This document shows positions 53,789 to 61,310 of a stretch of DNA of 64,000 nt, piece after piece. Within the stretch, counting starts at the first letter, position 1, and each line of letters begins with the position of its first letter. Source of the stretch: Sphingomonas sp. (GTDB taxonomy: Bacteria; Pseudomonadota; Alphaproteobacteria; Sphingomonadales; Sphingomonadaceae). The DNA is taken from positions 124,001 through 188,000 of the forward strand of contig NZ_JAQZBC010000001.1 of assembly GCF_029239295.1 (NCBI RefSeq), written 5' to 3'. A program made the translations under genes and the position numbers. The notes under the pieces are model-generated. The model was not told the origin of the DNA. It was given only the letters and a program-made list of their open reading frames with translations, and did no database searches.

Positions 53789-54682
53789 GTGGATGATGGG
53801 GCGCTGATTGCCGGGGTGGAACTGGGCGGCACGAAGTGCGTGCTCATCCTGGCGACCGGCCCCGAGGACATCCTTGTGCGCGTTGAGCTGCCGACCAGGA
53901 AGCCGGACGAGACGCTCGCGGCGATCGAAGAGGTGATCGACGGCTGGAGCGGCTTCGCGGCGCTGGGCATCGCCAGCTTTGGCCCCATTTCGATCAATCG
54001 ACGTGCAGGTGATTATGGGCACATCACCTCGACCCCTAAGCCTGGATGGCAGGGCACAGACGTCGCCCGGCGGCTTGCTCGTCGTTACAACGTGCCTACG
54101 GGGTTCGATACGGACGTCGTTGGCGCTGCCCTTGGTGAGGCCCGCTGGGGCGCGGCTGCGGGACTCCAAGACCTTGCCTATGTCACCGTTGGCACCGGCG
54201 TCGGGGTTGGCCTAGTGGCGCATGGACGTCCGGTGGATGGCCTGACGCATGGCGAGCTCGGGCATATCCGTCCGGTACGGTTGGGGGGCGATGATTGGAC
54301 GGGCAGCTGTCCCTATCACGGCGCCTGCGTGGAGGGGTTGGTTTCGGGGCCAGCGATTGCGGCACGAACAGGTTTGAAGGGCGCGGACGTTCCAGCTGAC
54401 CACCCGGTGTGGACCGGGGTCGCTCACGCGCTCGCGCAATTGCTGCACACGATCACGCTCACCGGCGTTCCTCGCCGGATCGTGCTCGGCGGCGGCGTGA
54501 TGATCGGCAATCAGTTCCTCTTTCCGCAAATCCGCGCCGCCCTGCATCAGTCACTCGGGGGCTATGTCGCGCTACCGGATGTCGAGGACGTCGACAGGTT
54601 CGTGGTTCCTCCTGCGCTTGGCAACAATGCTGGCCCGCTGGGCGCCATCGTTCTGGGCCAGCAGGCGCTGGCTAGCGGATGA
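53789..54682 (+). CDS. ROK-family sugar kinase (fructokinase-like)
   Basis: Phosphorylates a hexose with ATP. 297 residues. GVELGGTKCVLI is the phosphate-1 loop, SFGPISIN a sugar-site segment, YVTVGTGVGVGLV phosphate-2, and GELGHIRPVRL...GSCPYHGACVEGL the zinc-binding ROK motif (His and three of the Cys/His ligands), followed by IVLGGGVMIG. This is closest in pattern to bacterial Zn-type fructokinases. GTG at 53789, 1 bp past the MarR stop, with GGAG 7 nt upstream. A link between hexose kinase and tyrosine regulator is not obvious. Confidence 0.88.
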   Translation: MDDGALIAGVELGGTKCVLILATGPEDILVRVELPTRKPDETLAAIEEVIDGWSGFAALGIASFGPISINRRAGDYGHITSTPKPGWQGTDVARRLARRYNVPTGFDTDVVGAALGEARWGAAAGLQDLAYVTVGTGVGVGLVAHGRPVDGLTHGELGHIRPVRLGGDDWTGSCPYHGACVEGLVSGPAIAARTGLKGADVPADHPVWTGVAHALAQLLHTITLTGVPRRIVLGGGVMIGNQFLFPQIRAALHQSLGGYVALPDVEDVDRFVVPPALGNNAGPLGAIVLGQQALASG

Positions 54683-54881
54683 GCCGTGGCGCAGGTCGCG
54701 GGATGGGCCGTAACATTGCGAATTGCGCTGACGTGCCGAACATGCGTGACTGTCCGGAGTGGTCGCAGGAGCGACGTCTACAGCTTCTTCTCCAGAACGG
54801 ATCGTTTGAGGGGAAGACGATGGGATTACAGCTCGTTAATCCGCGCGGTCACGCAATTGCGGTGGGGAGGTCGGTCGCGTC

Positions 54882-56795
54882 ATGCTTGGGTCAACGCGGG
54901 TACGCCTCCTGATCGTCGACGATGATCCTGGCGTGCAGGAGGCTTACCGCTTCAGCTTTCATCCAGAAGGACGTGCGGAGACCCGCTCCATTGAAACCCG
55001 GACAACGCCGCTCTCGATTAGTCATGATGCGGAGCGGCTTCGATCTGCCTCACTCCCTACGTTCGACTGCACATTTCTTGATCAAGGCGTCGACGCCGTT
55101 TCGGAGATCAGGCGGGCGTTGGACGAGAACCGGCCCTATCAAGTCGCGTTCATCGACATTCGCATGCCGCCGGGTATCAATGGGAAAGAGACGGCGCGGC
55201 TCGTTCGCTTGCTTGATCCTGACATCAATTTCGTCATCGTCACCGGCTATTCCGATGTGTCCCCGGCTGAGATCATCGAAGTCGCGGGTCCTGCCGAAAA
55301 ATTGTTTTATCTCGCCAAGCCGTTCGAGCCCGCCGAGGTGGTTCAGACAGCAATTGCACTGGGCAAAAGGTGGGAAGTTGATCGTGAGCTGGCGGCTGCA
55401 CGAGCGACACTGGCGCAGCAGGTCGCGCTGCTCGAGCAACAGGCCGCTGAGCTCGAGGCGAACGAGCGCCGCGCTATTCATGTTGCCAGCCATGATGCGC
55501 TGACGGACGCGCCCAACCGGCTGGCGTTTCAGAATGCCCTGACGGAACGCGCGCGACGGCCTGGCCCGTTTGCGGTGGCGATGGTTGACCTTGATCGGTT
55601 CAAGTTGATCAACGACACCCTTGGCCACCTCGCTGGGGACGAGATGATCCGCGAGGTATGTGCGATCCTCAAGGCCACTATGCCAGGCGGCGGTCTAGTC
55701 GCGCGGTTAGGGGGCGACGAATTCGGTTTGCTATTCGAGACCGTTGGCGAGGAAGCGGCGCTGATGGCATGTGAGCGGCTCGTCGCGGCGTGCGATGTCT
55801 CGTTTCGCGTGCTGGGGGATACTGTGCATGGGTCCGTCTCCGCGGGCGTTGTCGCCGCAGGCGATAGTGGCTCGCGCGATCCGGTGGATTTGATGCGCCG
55901 CGCGAACCTGGCGCTCAACGAGGCCAAGCGAAGCGGCCGTAACGTCGCCCGGCTGTTCGACAAAAGCTTTGAAGAAGGAATTCGCCTGCGTCGTCGGATC
56001 GAAGGCAATCTGAGCCAGGCGATCGCGCGCGGCGAGTTGGGCATGTTGTTCCAGCCGATCGTCACCACGGAGGCTTTCGAGATCGTCGGGTTTGAAGCGT
56101 TGCTACGGTGGCATGCGACCGAGTTCGGCCCGATCAGCCCGTCAACCTTCGTCCCGATCGCCGAGGAATCGAACCTGATCCACGAGTTGGGGGATTGGGT
56201 GCTCGCGAAATCGCTCGAGGTGTTGAACGACTGGCCAAGCCAGTATGTGTCGGTCAACTTTTCGCCGCGTCAGTTCCGTCGGCACAACTTCGTCGGCTAT
56301 GTCGTGGAACAGGTGCAGCGTGCCGGGGTCGCCCCGGCCCGGCTTCAGATTGAGATCACCGAAACAGCAATCTTCGACGATGCCGAGCGCGCGGCGGAAA
56401 CAATGTATCGCCTTCGGCAGATGGGCTTTCGCATCGCGCTGGACGACTTTGGCACTGGCTACTCCAGCCTCTACAATATCCGGAAGTTCGCGCTCGACAG
56501 CCTGAAGATCGACCGAAGCTTCATCGAAGGGATGGCACGCGAACGGGAGTCGGCCGCAATTGTCCACGCCATCATCCATCTTGGCCGCGCCTTGGGGCTG
56601 GGCGTTATCGCAGAAGGTGTGGAGACGGATGGACAGGTCGCCATGCTGCGCGCGGCAGGGGCCAGTCATCTCCAAGGGTATCTATTTGCGCGACCGATAA
56701 GCGCCGACGAGGCCGCTACCCTGGCCCAGGCGGGGTTTGCCTATGCCGCTGCTGGGGAGCCGGACGGATCCTTGGGAACCGGAACGGGAGGATGA
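54882..56795 (+). CDS. REC-GGDEF-EAL c-di-GMP turnover protein
   Basis: A 637-residue response regulator with both c-di-GMP synthesis and breakdown domains. REC: LLIVDDDPG acidic pocket (Asp13-15), FIDIRMPPG phospho-acceptor near residue 92 and AKPFEP. A coiled coil (about residues 165-195) links to GGDEF with VARLGGDEFGLLFE, intact; the inhibitory RxxD site upstream of it is missing. The EAL domain keeps EALLRW, NFSPRQF, EITETAI, DDFGTGYSSL, KIDRSFI, AEGVET and QGYLF, so the phosphodiesterase should be active. No histidine kinase is adjacent; the orphan bacteriophytochrome at 33892-36027 is a conceivable but unproven partner. ATG at 54882 with GGGGAGG 11 nt upstream. Confidence 0.93.
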   Translation: MLGSTRVRLLIVDDDPGVQEAYRFSFHPEGRAETRSIETRTTPLSISHDAERLRSASLPTFDCTFLDQGVDAVSEIRRALDENRPYQVAFIDIRMPPGINGKETARLVRLLDPDINFVIVTGYSDVSPAEIIEVAGPAEKLFYLAKPFEPAEVVQTAIALGKRWEVDRELAAARATLAQQVALLEQQAAELEANERRAIHVASHDALTDAPNRLAFQNALTERARRPGPFAVAMVDLDRFKLINDTLGHLAGDEMIREVCAILKATMPGGGLVARLGGDEFGLLFETVGEEAALMACERLVAACDVSFRVLGDTVHGSVSAGVVAAGDSGSRDPVDLMRRANLALNEAKRSGRNVARLFDKSFEEGIRLRRRIEGNLSQAIARGELGMLFQPIVTTEAFEIVGFEALLRWHATEFGPISPSTFVPIAEESNLIHELGDWVLAKSLEVLNDWPSQYVSVNFSPRQFRRHNFVGYVVEQVQRAGVAPARLQIEITETAIFDDAERAAETMYRLRQMGFRIALDDFGTGYSSLYNIRKFALDSLKIDRSFIEGMARERESAAIVHAIIHLGRALGLGVIAEGVETDGQVAMLRAAGASHLQGYLFARPISADEAATLAQAGFAYAAAGEPDGSLGTGTGG

Positions 56796-56962
56796 TGCCG
56801 TGATTTGAAGCCATTGGATAGCGGAGCTCGCGGCCTTTGCTGCCGGACGAACGCTCACACTCTGGCCGCGCTGATAGAACACCTTGCACTCACAGCGCCC
56901 AGCGGGCCAACTTGTGAGGGCGAACGCCCGATCATAACTACATCAAAGAAATGCCTGCTAAG

Positions 56963-57061
56963 TCAGCGAGGGCGACGAGCCAGTAGCAGCATGCCGCTCA
57001 TGACAGTGATGGCGCCTACGCCTGCAACACCAAGCAGAACCACGTTCGCGTATTCCATCAT
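56963..57061 (-). CDS. Possible 32-residue single-span membrane protein
   Basis: The frame reads MMEYANVVLLGVAGVGAITV followed by MSGMLLLARRPR: a short acidic start, about 22 hydrophobic residues and a basic end, the positive-inside pattern of a small inner-membrane protein. GGGGACAGG precedes two adjacent ATGs. The frame stays open to 57202 but the extension is compositionally unlike protein. No family recognised. Confidence 0.4.
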   Translation of the reverse strand: MMEYANVVLLGVAGVGAITVMSGMLLLARRPR

Positions 57062-57202
57062 CCTGTCCCCATTATTCCGGACACGCCGGTTATTATTATT
57101 CGGGGAACCTGCCCTGACCTTCTCGTCTGCGCAAGCGCCGATGTGATGAAGGACGATTTTGAGCCGCCCGCCAAGCGCGGTGGCCATAATTGCCGTTCTC
57201 AA

Positions 57203-57286
57203 GCGCCTCGCCCCTGACGGACAAAGGTATTGTGGGACGAGGCGCCCGGCTGCGAACCTCGGATCCGGCGTTTGCCGGTCCGTTTT
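57203..57286 (+). other. Two-hairpin structured segment with T-run end
   Basis: GCGCCTCG and CGAGGCGC (57203-57210, 57238-57245) form a perfect 8-bp stem over a 27-nt loop; 15 bp later CCGGC-GTTT-GCCGG with a bulged GG/CC extension is followed by GTTTT. The second part looks like a Rho-independent terminator, so a short plus-strand transcript may end here, either a small RNA or a long 3' UTR. Confidence 0.35.
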
Positions 57287-57604
57287 CCTGCTTTTGCTGA
57301 GGATGGATCATGACGCAAGCGGATCATTCAACGATTCGATCTACATGAGCGCCGCATCTGCGAGGGAGTTCGTATCGATGCGGCGCTCACTAGCGGCGCG
57401 TTCAGCAGTCGATGCTTGAAGCCGATGTGAGACTATCGGAGAAACGTAGGCAAAAGGCAAGGCTGGCGTAGACCGTGCTAGGTCGCGCCACCTCGGCGCT
57501 CTTCGCCACCCGCTGCTGCCGGGAGGTTGATCGCCTTTCTCCGGGCGCGGCAGTGAGACATCGCCCAACATCTCACCGCTCAAAGCCGCCTCCGCCCATG
57601 TCCC

Positions 57605-58288
57605 TCAACCGATTGCCAGCAGGGCCGCCACGAGCGGATCGCCCGCACGGCCGGGATTCCGGCGAATAGCTGCTTCTTCCTGGCCGATGGCCCGCCAAAC
57701 GGCCTGGGCTGCCTGGGTCGTGATCGTCCGTTCGATAGCGGCAACGTTGATCCCCGTGGCGGCGCCTAACACTGGTCCCAGAACTGACTGGTTATCGAAC
57801 TGCCGCAAAGCGCCGCCGACTTCCGGCAGCATGGCATCGATGATCCGGTCGCCAATTGCACGCTCCAGGTAGGTCGTGGCGGCGGTCGGACCGCCCTGAA
57901 CGATTCCCAACGCATCGGAGAAGGTGAGCGAACGAATGGAGTCGAAGATCAAAGGGGCTGCGCGATCCGCCGCTGCTGCGGCTGCGCGGTTGATCGCGAG
58001 CGTCAATTCGCGTCGCACGGGTACTGATCCAAGCAGCGCGCCGAGAATTGCGCCTGACCGGTCGCCTGCTGCCGTACCAGGGATCGTCAGCCGAGTTTGC
58101 GGGTCGTTGAAGAAACCATTGTCGGCGACGAGGCGCGTCATCGCGCGTTCGCTCGAGATCGCGAGCAGGCGCCGCAACGCCTCGGTCATGTCGCCGGGCA
58201 TTGCGGTAGTGGCGCACCCTGAGAGAAACAGTCCCGGAACGGCGATGCCCGCCCCAATCAGCAATGCACGCCGGGTAACATCAGTCAT
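57605..58288 (-). CDS. DUF4197 lipoprotein
   Basis: A 227-residue lipoprotein. The N-terminus MTDVTRRALLIGAGIAVPGLFLSGC starts twin-arginine-like RR and ends in a lipobox with the lipidated Cys at about 25. The mature part is helical and Ala-rich with the family block GFFNDPQTRLTIPG and later YLERAIGDRIIDAMLPEVG. The ATG at 58288 has GGAGAG upstream; the longer frame to 58432 has none. Function of DUF4197 is unknown. Confidence 0.82.
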   Translation of the reverse strand: MTDVTRRALLIGAGIAVPGLFLSGCATTAMPGDMTEALRRLLAISSERAMTRLVADNGFFNDPQTRLTIPGTAAGDRSGAILGALLGSVPVRRELTLAINRAAAAAADRAAPLIFDSIRSLTFSDALGIVQGGPTAATTYLERAIGDRIIDAMLPEVGGALRQFDNQSVLGPVLGAATGINVAAIERTITTQAAQAVWRAIGQEEAAIRRNPGRAGDPLVAALLAIG

Positions 58289-58612
58289 CCACAACTCTCC
58301 AACTGTCGTATCGCCCGGTTGGCTGCGACTTTTGGAACGTTGGCTGAACGTGCACAGGGTGGGGGTAAGAGCGCACATGCTTTGCAAAAGGGTGCGCTGG
58401 ATCGGCTGACACGATGCTGGGACAGCAGCCACGCCGCAGTGCTTGCCCGTAGCGGAGCGTACGGGGAGGCGGGGATCGCTGGTGAAAGCGCCGGATGGGA
58501 GGAGGTATCATCCCAGGTCAGGCGGGCCCGGCAATAAGGCGGACCCGCGGCCGCACAGTGTGTTCCTCGTCGAGGAGCAAACCGATAGCGCGACCGCGGG
58601 TCGTTTGTCCTT
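58289..58612. other. 324-bp gap without a gene
   Basis: Upstream of the DUF4197 gene and downstream of the next lipoprotein gene. I see no RNA gene, repeat or convincing promoter; open frames here are short and lack ribosome sites. Confidence 0.5.
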
Positions 58613-59182
58613 CTACGACTTGGGAAGCTGGATACTTGGTCCGAGGGTCGCGATAACCTGATTGGCGTCGAAGCTGCCCTTGCCGGTCGCGGGACCACGC
58701 TGCATCTGGATATCCGCTTGGGCCTCGTATTTGGTCACGGTGCTGACATCGACCGTATCGGCCCAGAACGGGTCACCCGTCCATGGATCCCAGCTGCGCC
58801 ATCCAAACCCGCCGTAGTAGCGCCAGGCGGGACGCCACCAGCCATAAGGGCCGGTGAAGAGCGGGTCCGGCGTCAGCTGCGTCTCGACGTCGCTTTCGCT
58901 CACGTTGGTGAGGATCTTGAAGCTCTGGAACCCGTTCTGCACGGTGAGTTGCGCCGCGCGGTACAGCAGATAATCGTCGACCGTCTTGCGCGAGGTATAG
59001 TCGTTGCCGACGAACGTCACACGGTAGCGATCAGGAGCAAGCCGCGTGTCGGAATAGCCGCCGCTCACCTTGCCAGAGCCCATCGGCTGGTAGGGCGTGG
59101 GCGTTGTGGCGCATCCTGCGAGCGTCCCAACGGAGATCGCCAGAGCGGCCGCGACGGTGGTCTTTCTGAAGGTGTTGGTCAC
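58613..59182 (-). CDS. Lipoprotein with aromatic-rich C-terminal part (CC0125/CC1285-like)
   Basis: A 189-residue lipoprotein: signal TNTFRKTTVAAALAISVGTLAGC with lipobox LAGC, then PTPYQPMGSGKVSGGYSDTRLAPDRYRVTFVGNDYTS, a conserved block of CC0125/CC1285-type and related lipoproteins, LLYRAAQLTVQNGFQSFKIL, and a Trp/Tyr/Gly-rich stretch (PYGWWRPAWRYYGGFGWRSWDPW). It ends with a strand-like QADIQMQRG. GTG at 59182 is chosen because AAAGGAG is 8 nt upstream. Role unknown; probably outer-membrane associated. Confidence 0.8.
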   Translation of the reverse strand: MTNTFRKTTVAAALAISVGTLAGCATTPTPYQPMGSGKVSGGYSDTRLAPDRYRVTFVGNDYTSRKTVDDYLLYRAAQLTVQNGFQSFKILTNVSESDVETQLTPDPLFTGPYGWWRPAWRYYGGFGWRSWDPWTGDPFWADTVDVSTVTKYEAQADIQMQRGPATGKGSFDANQVIATLGPSIQLPKS

Positions 59183-59255
59183 TGACACGTCTCCTTTCTT
59201 ATGTTTTCGGATGAAATCGCGGTGGGCCGCTATGGTGAGGCCATGAACGTGCTCC

Positions 59256-60065
59256 TCAATGGGCCATGAACAGGCTGACATTGCTGTTGGTGGAAAGCGC
59301 CTGGGTCACGCCGCCGAAGATCCGCTCCTGCAGCCGAGCATGGCCGTAAGCGCCCATCACGATGTACGATGCGCTCAGCTCGGCTGCCGTCTCGCTTAGT
59401 ACCTCGCTCGGGATCCGGTCGGACTGAGGAAGCTCGCGGATCTCGGACTTGATCTCGTAATAGCCCAGGTATTCGGCCGCGTCCGTGGGCGCGAGCCCTT
59501 GCTCCTTCCCCTCCTGCAGCGTGACGATCGTCACGCCCTGCGCTCGCGCCAGGAGGGGGGTCGCAGCGCGAAGCGCCCGGGCTGCTTCGGCTGAGCCGTT
59601 CCAGGCGACCATGGCATTGGCATATGAGTCGAAACGGGAGCCGCCGGGCGCGACCGCCAGCACCGGCGTGTTGCTTTGCGTAGCCAGCCGCGCTGGTGCC
59701 GGCGGGCGATCACCCAGTTCGATCTTTTGCGGAATGCTGACGATGGTCAGATCGACCAGCGCCATTCGCTCCAGCGCCGAACTCCGTGGATAGCGGGTGC
59801 CTGTGATCCACGTGCGCGGCGCGTCGGCGCGTTGCAGCCGCGCATCGATCTCCTGCCGGTTCTTTGCCTCGCGCTCGCGCATGTCTTCGAGAAGGTCGAA
59901 CATCGGATAGACACCGCCGAACGGGTCCATCGCAACGAACGTGTCCGGCGTGATCATCTGCAAGCAATGAAGGTGGGCGTTGAAGGCGCCGGCGATATTG
60001 AGTGCAGCTTCGACCCGATCGATCGTGCCACTATCCTCGTTCGCATAAAGCAGGATCGACCGCAT
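59256..60065 (-). CDS. Universal stress protein with tandem UspA-like halves
   Basis: A 269-residue protein with two Usp halves. The first begins MRSILLYANEDSGTIDRVEAAL; the second begins FDSYANAMVAWNGSAEAARALRAATPLLARA and ends YIVMGAYGHARLQERIFGGVT, close to the ATP-binding G-x2-G-x9-G-S/T motif. Start ATG follows GGGGAAGAGG; the open frame to 60275 is a shadow. Tandem Usp proteins accumulate in stasis or low oxygen in proteobacteria. It is 73 bp upstream of the lipoprotein gene, same strand. Confidence 0.88.
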   Translation of the reverse strand: MRSILLYANEDSGTIDRVEAALNIAGAFNAHLHCLQMITPDTFVAMDPFGGVYPMFDLLEDMREREAKNRQEIDARLQRADAPRTWITGTRYPRSSALERMALVDLTIVSIPQKIELGDRPPAPARLATQSNTPVLAVAPGGSRFDSYANAMVAWNGSAEAARALRAATPLLARAQGVTIVTLQEGKEQGLAPTDAAEYLGYYEIKSEIRELPQSDRIPSEVLSETAAELSASYIVMGAYGHARLQERIFGGVTQALSTNSNVSLFMAH

Positions 60066-60181
60066 CCTCTTCCCCGCGCATCTATGAGTGCCTGGATGAA
60101 GAAACTGGCCCTTCCCGCAACGAAACGGTATACGTAACGATGCGTAGGGTGTTCTATACGAAGTCTTTGGGCGGCAGAATA

Positions 60182-61306
60182 TCACGCCATTTGAGTGATC
60201 ACTGCGCGGAAACGCCGCAGCGCAACCACAAAAAAGAAAGCGCCGATAACGACGAGCGCAATCATTTGTGGCCAAACCACCTCAAGCCCGGCGCCGCGGA
60301 ACAATATTGCCTGACCCAGGCTGATGAAGTGGGTGGTCGGCGCTGCCAGCATCACGTTCTGAACAATTTGCGGCATGCTTTCGCGCGGGGTAATCCCGCC
60401 GGACAGCATTTGGAGCGGGATCAGCACCAGGACAGCCAGCATGCCGAATTGCGGCATGTTGCGTGCGACCGTCGCCATGAAGATGCCGATCGATGTGGTG
60501 GCAAACATGGCCAGGATCGCGCCCGCGAAAAACAGCGGAAGCGAGCCGGTGATCGGAACATGAAGGAGCCCGCGCACCACCAACTGGATCGACAGGAACG
60601 ATCCGATCAGAACGACAAGGCTCATCGACCAGACCTTGCTCGCCATGATTTCAAAGGGGGTCACCGGCATGACGAGCAGGTGTTCGATCGTGCCGTGTTC
60701 GCGCTCGCGGATCAGTGCTGCGCCGGTCAGGAGGATCGCGAGCAGCGTGATCTGATCGATCACTTGCACCAAGGCGCCAAACCACGTCGCATTGAGCGTG
60801 GGGTTATAGCGGGCACGCAGTTCGATATCGACTGGAAGTGATGTCTGGCCTTGTTGACGTGCGACGAAGCTGTTCACTTCGCCAAGGGCGATCTGCTGAA
60901 TGTAGTTGCTGCCGGTGAATGCCTGCGTCATCCGCGTGGCATCAGTGTTCAGTTGCAGCTCCGGCCCGCGTCCCCGCACGACATCACGCTGAAAATTGGC
61001 CGGTATGCGCAACACGAACGTGTAGCGACCCGCGTCCAGCCCAGGATCGATCTGGGTGCTATCGATCAGCACCGGCGGCGCGAACTGAGGTGGATAAAAG
61101 GCGTCGACGATCCGCTGCGACAATGGTGAGCGATCCTCGTCGACGATCGCTATCGATGCTATATGCAGAGATTCTGGCATTGCCTTCGCTGAGGTGTAGA
61201 CCACGCCAGTGAAGGTGAAGACTATCAGCACCAGCATCACCGGATCGCGCCAGAGGCTCCAGAGCTCCTTCATGCCGAGCCGGTAGATGCTGGACAATGC
61301 ACGCAT
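60182..61306 (-). CDS. ABC-2-type exporter permease (YhhJ-like)
   Basis: A 374-residue inner-membrane permease. One N-terminal span (DPVMLVLIVFTFTGVVYTSA) is followed by a ~150-residue periplasmic domain (SPLSQRIVDAFYPPQFAPP, TQAFTGSNYIQQIALGEV) and five C-terminal spans with the ABC-2 block REREHGTIEHLLVMPVTPFEIMASKV. It is 4 bp downstream of the rbbA-like gene, as yhhJ follows rbbA in enterics. It probably dimerises with the permease domain of that protein to export a hydrophobic compound. Confidence 0.92.
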   Translation of the reverse strand: MRALSSIYRLGMKELWSLWRDPVMLVLIVFTFTGVVYTSAKAMPESLHIASIAIVDEDRSPLSQRIVDAFYPPQFAPPVLIDSTQIDPGLDAGRYTFVLRIPANFQRDVVRGRGPELQLNTDATRMTQAFTGSNYIQQIALGEVNSFVARQQGQTSLPVDIELRARYNPTLNATWFGALVQVIDQITLLAILLTGAALIREREHGTIEHLLVMPVTPFEIMASKVWSMSLVVLIGSFLSIQLVVRGLLHVPITGSLPLFFAGAILAMFATTSIGIFMATVARNMPQFGMLAVLVLIPLQMLSGGITPRESMPQIVQNVMLAAPTTHFISLGQAILFRGAGLEVVWPQMIALVVIGAFFFVVALRRFRAVITQMA

Positions 61307-61310
61307 TGGG

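Larger units (their letters stand above)
56796..57604. other. 809-bp region poor in genes
   Basis: Between the GGDEF-EAL gene and the DUF4197 gene I see one candidate small membrane ORF and two hairpins, listed separately. Other open frames (for example 57159-57419 plus strand) lack ribosome sites and recognisable products. GC content is lower than in neighbouring genes near 56900-57110. Confidence 0.6.

Noticed and set aside
54679-54912. 77-codon frame overlapping the ROK kinase stop by ATGA
   Set aside because: Composition is not protein-like, no family is recognisable, and it runs into the start of the REC-GGDEF-EAL gene.
57159-57419. 86-codon plus-strand frame
   Set aside because: Spans the two hairpins, has no ribosome site and no recognisable domain.
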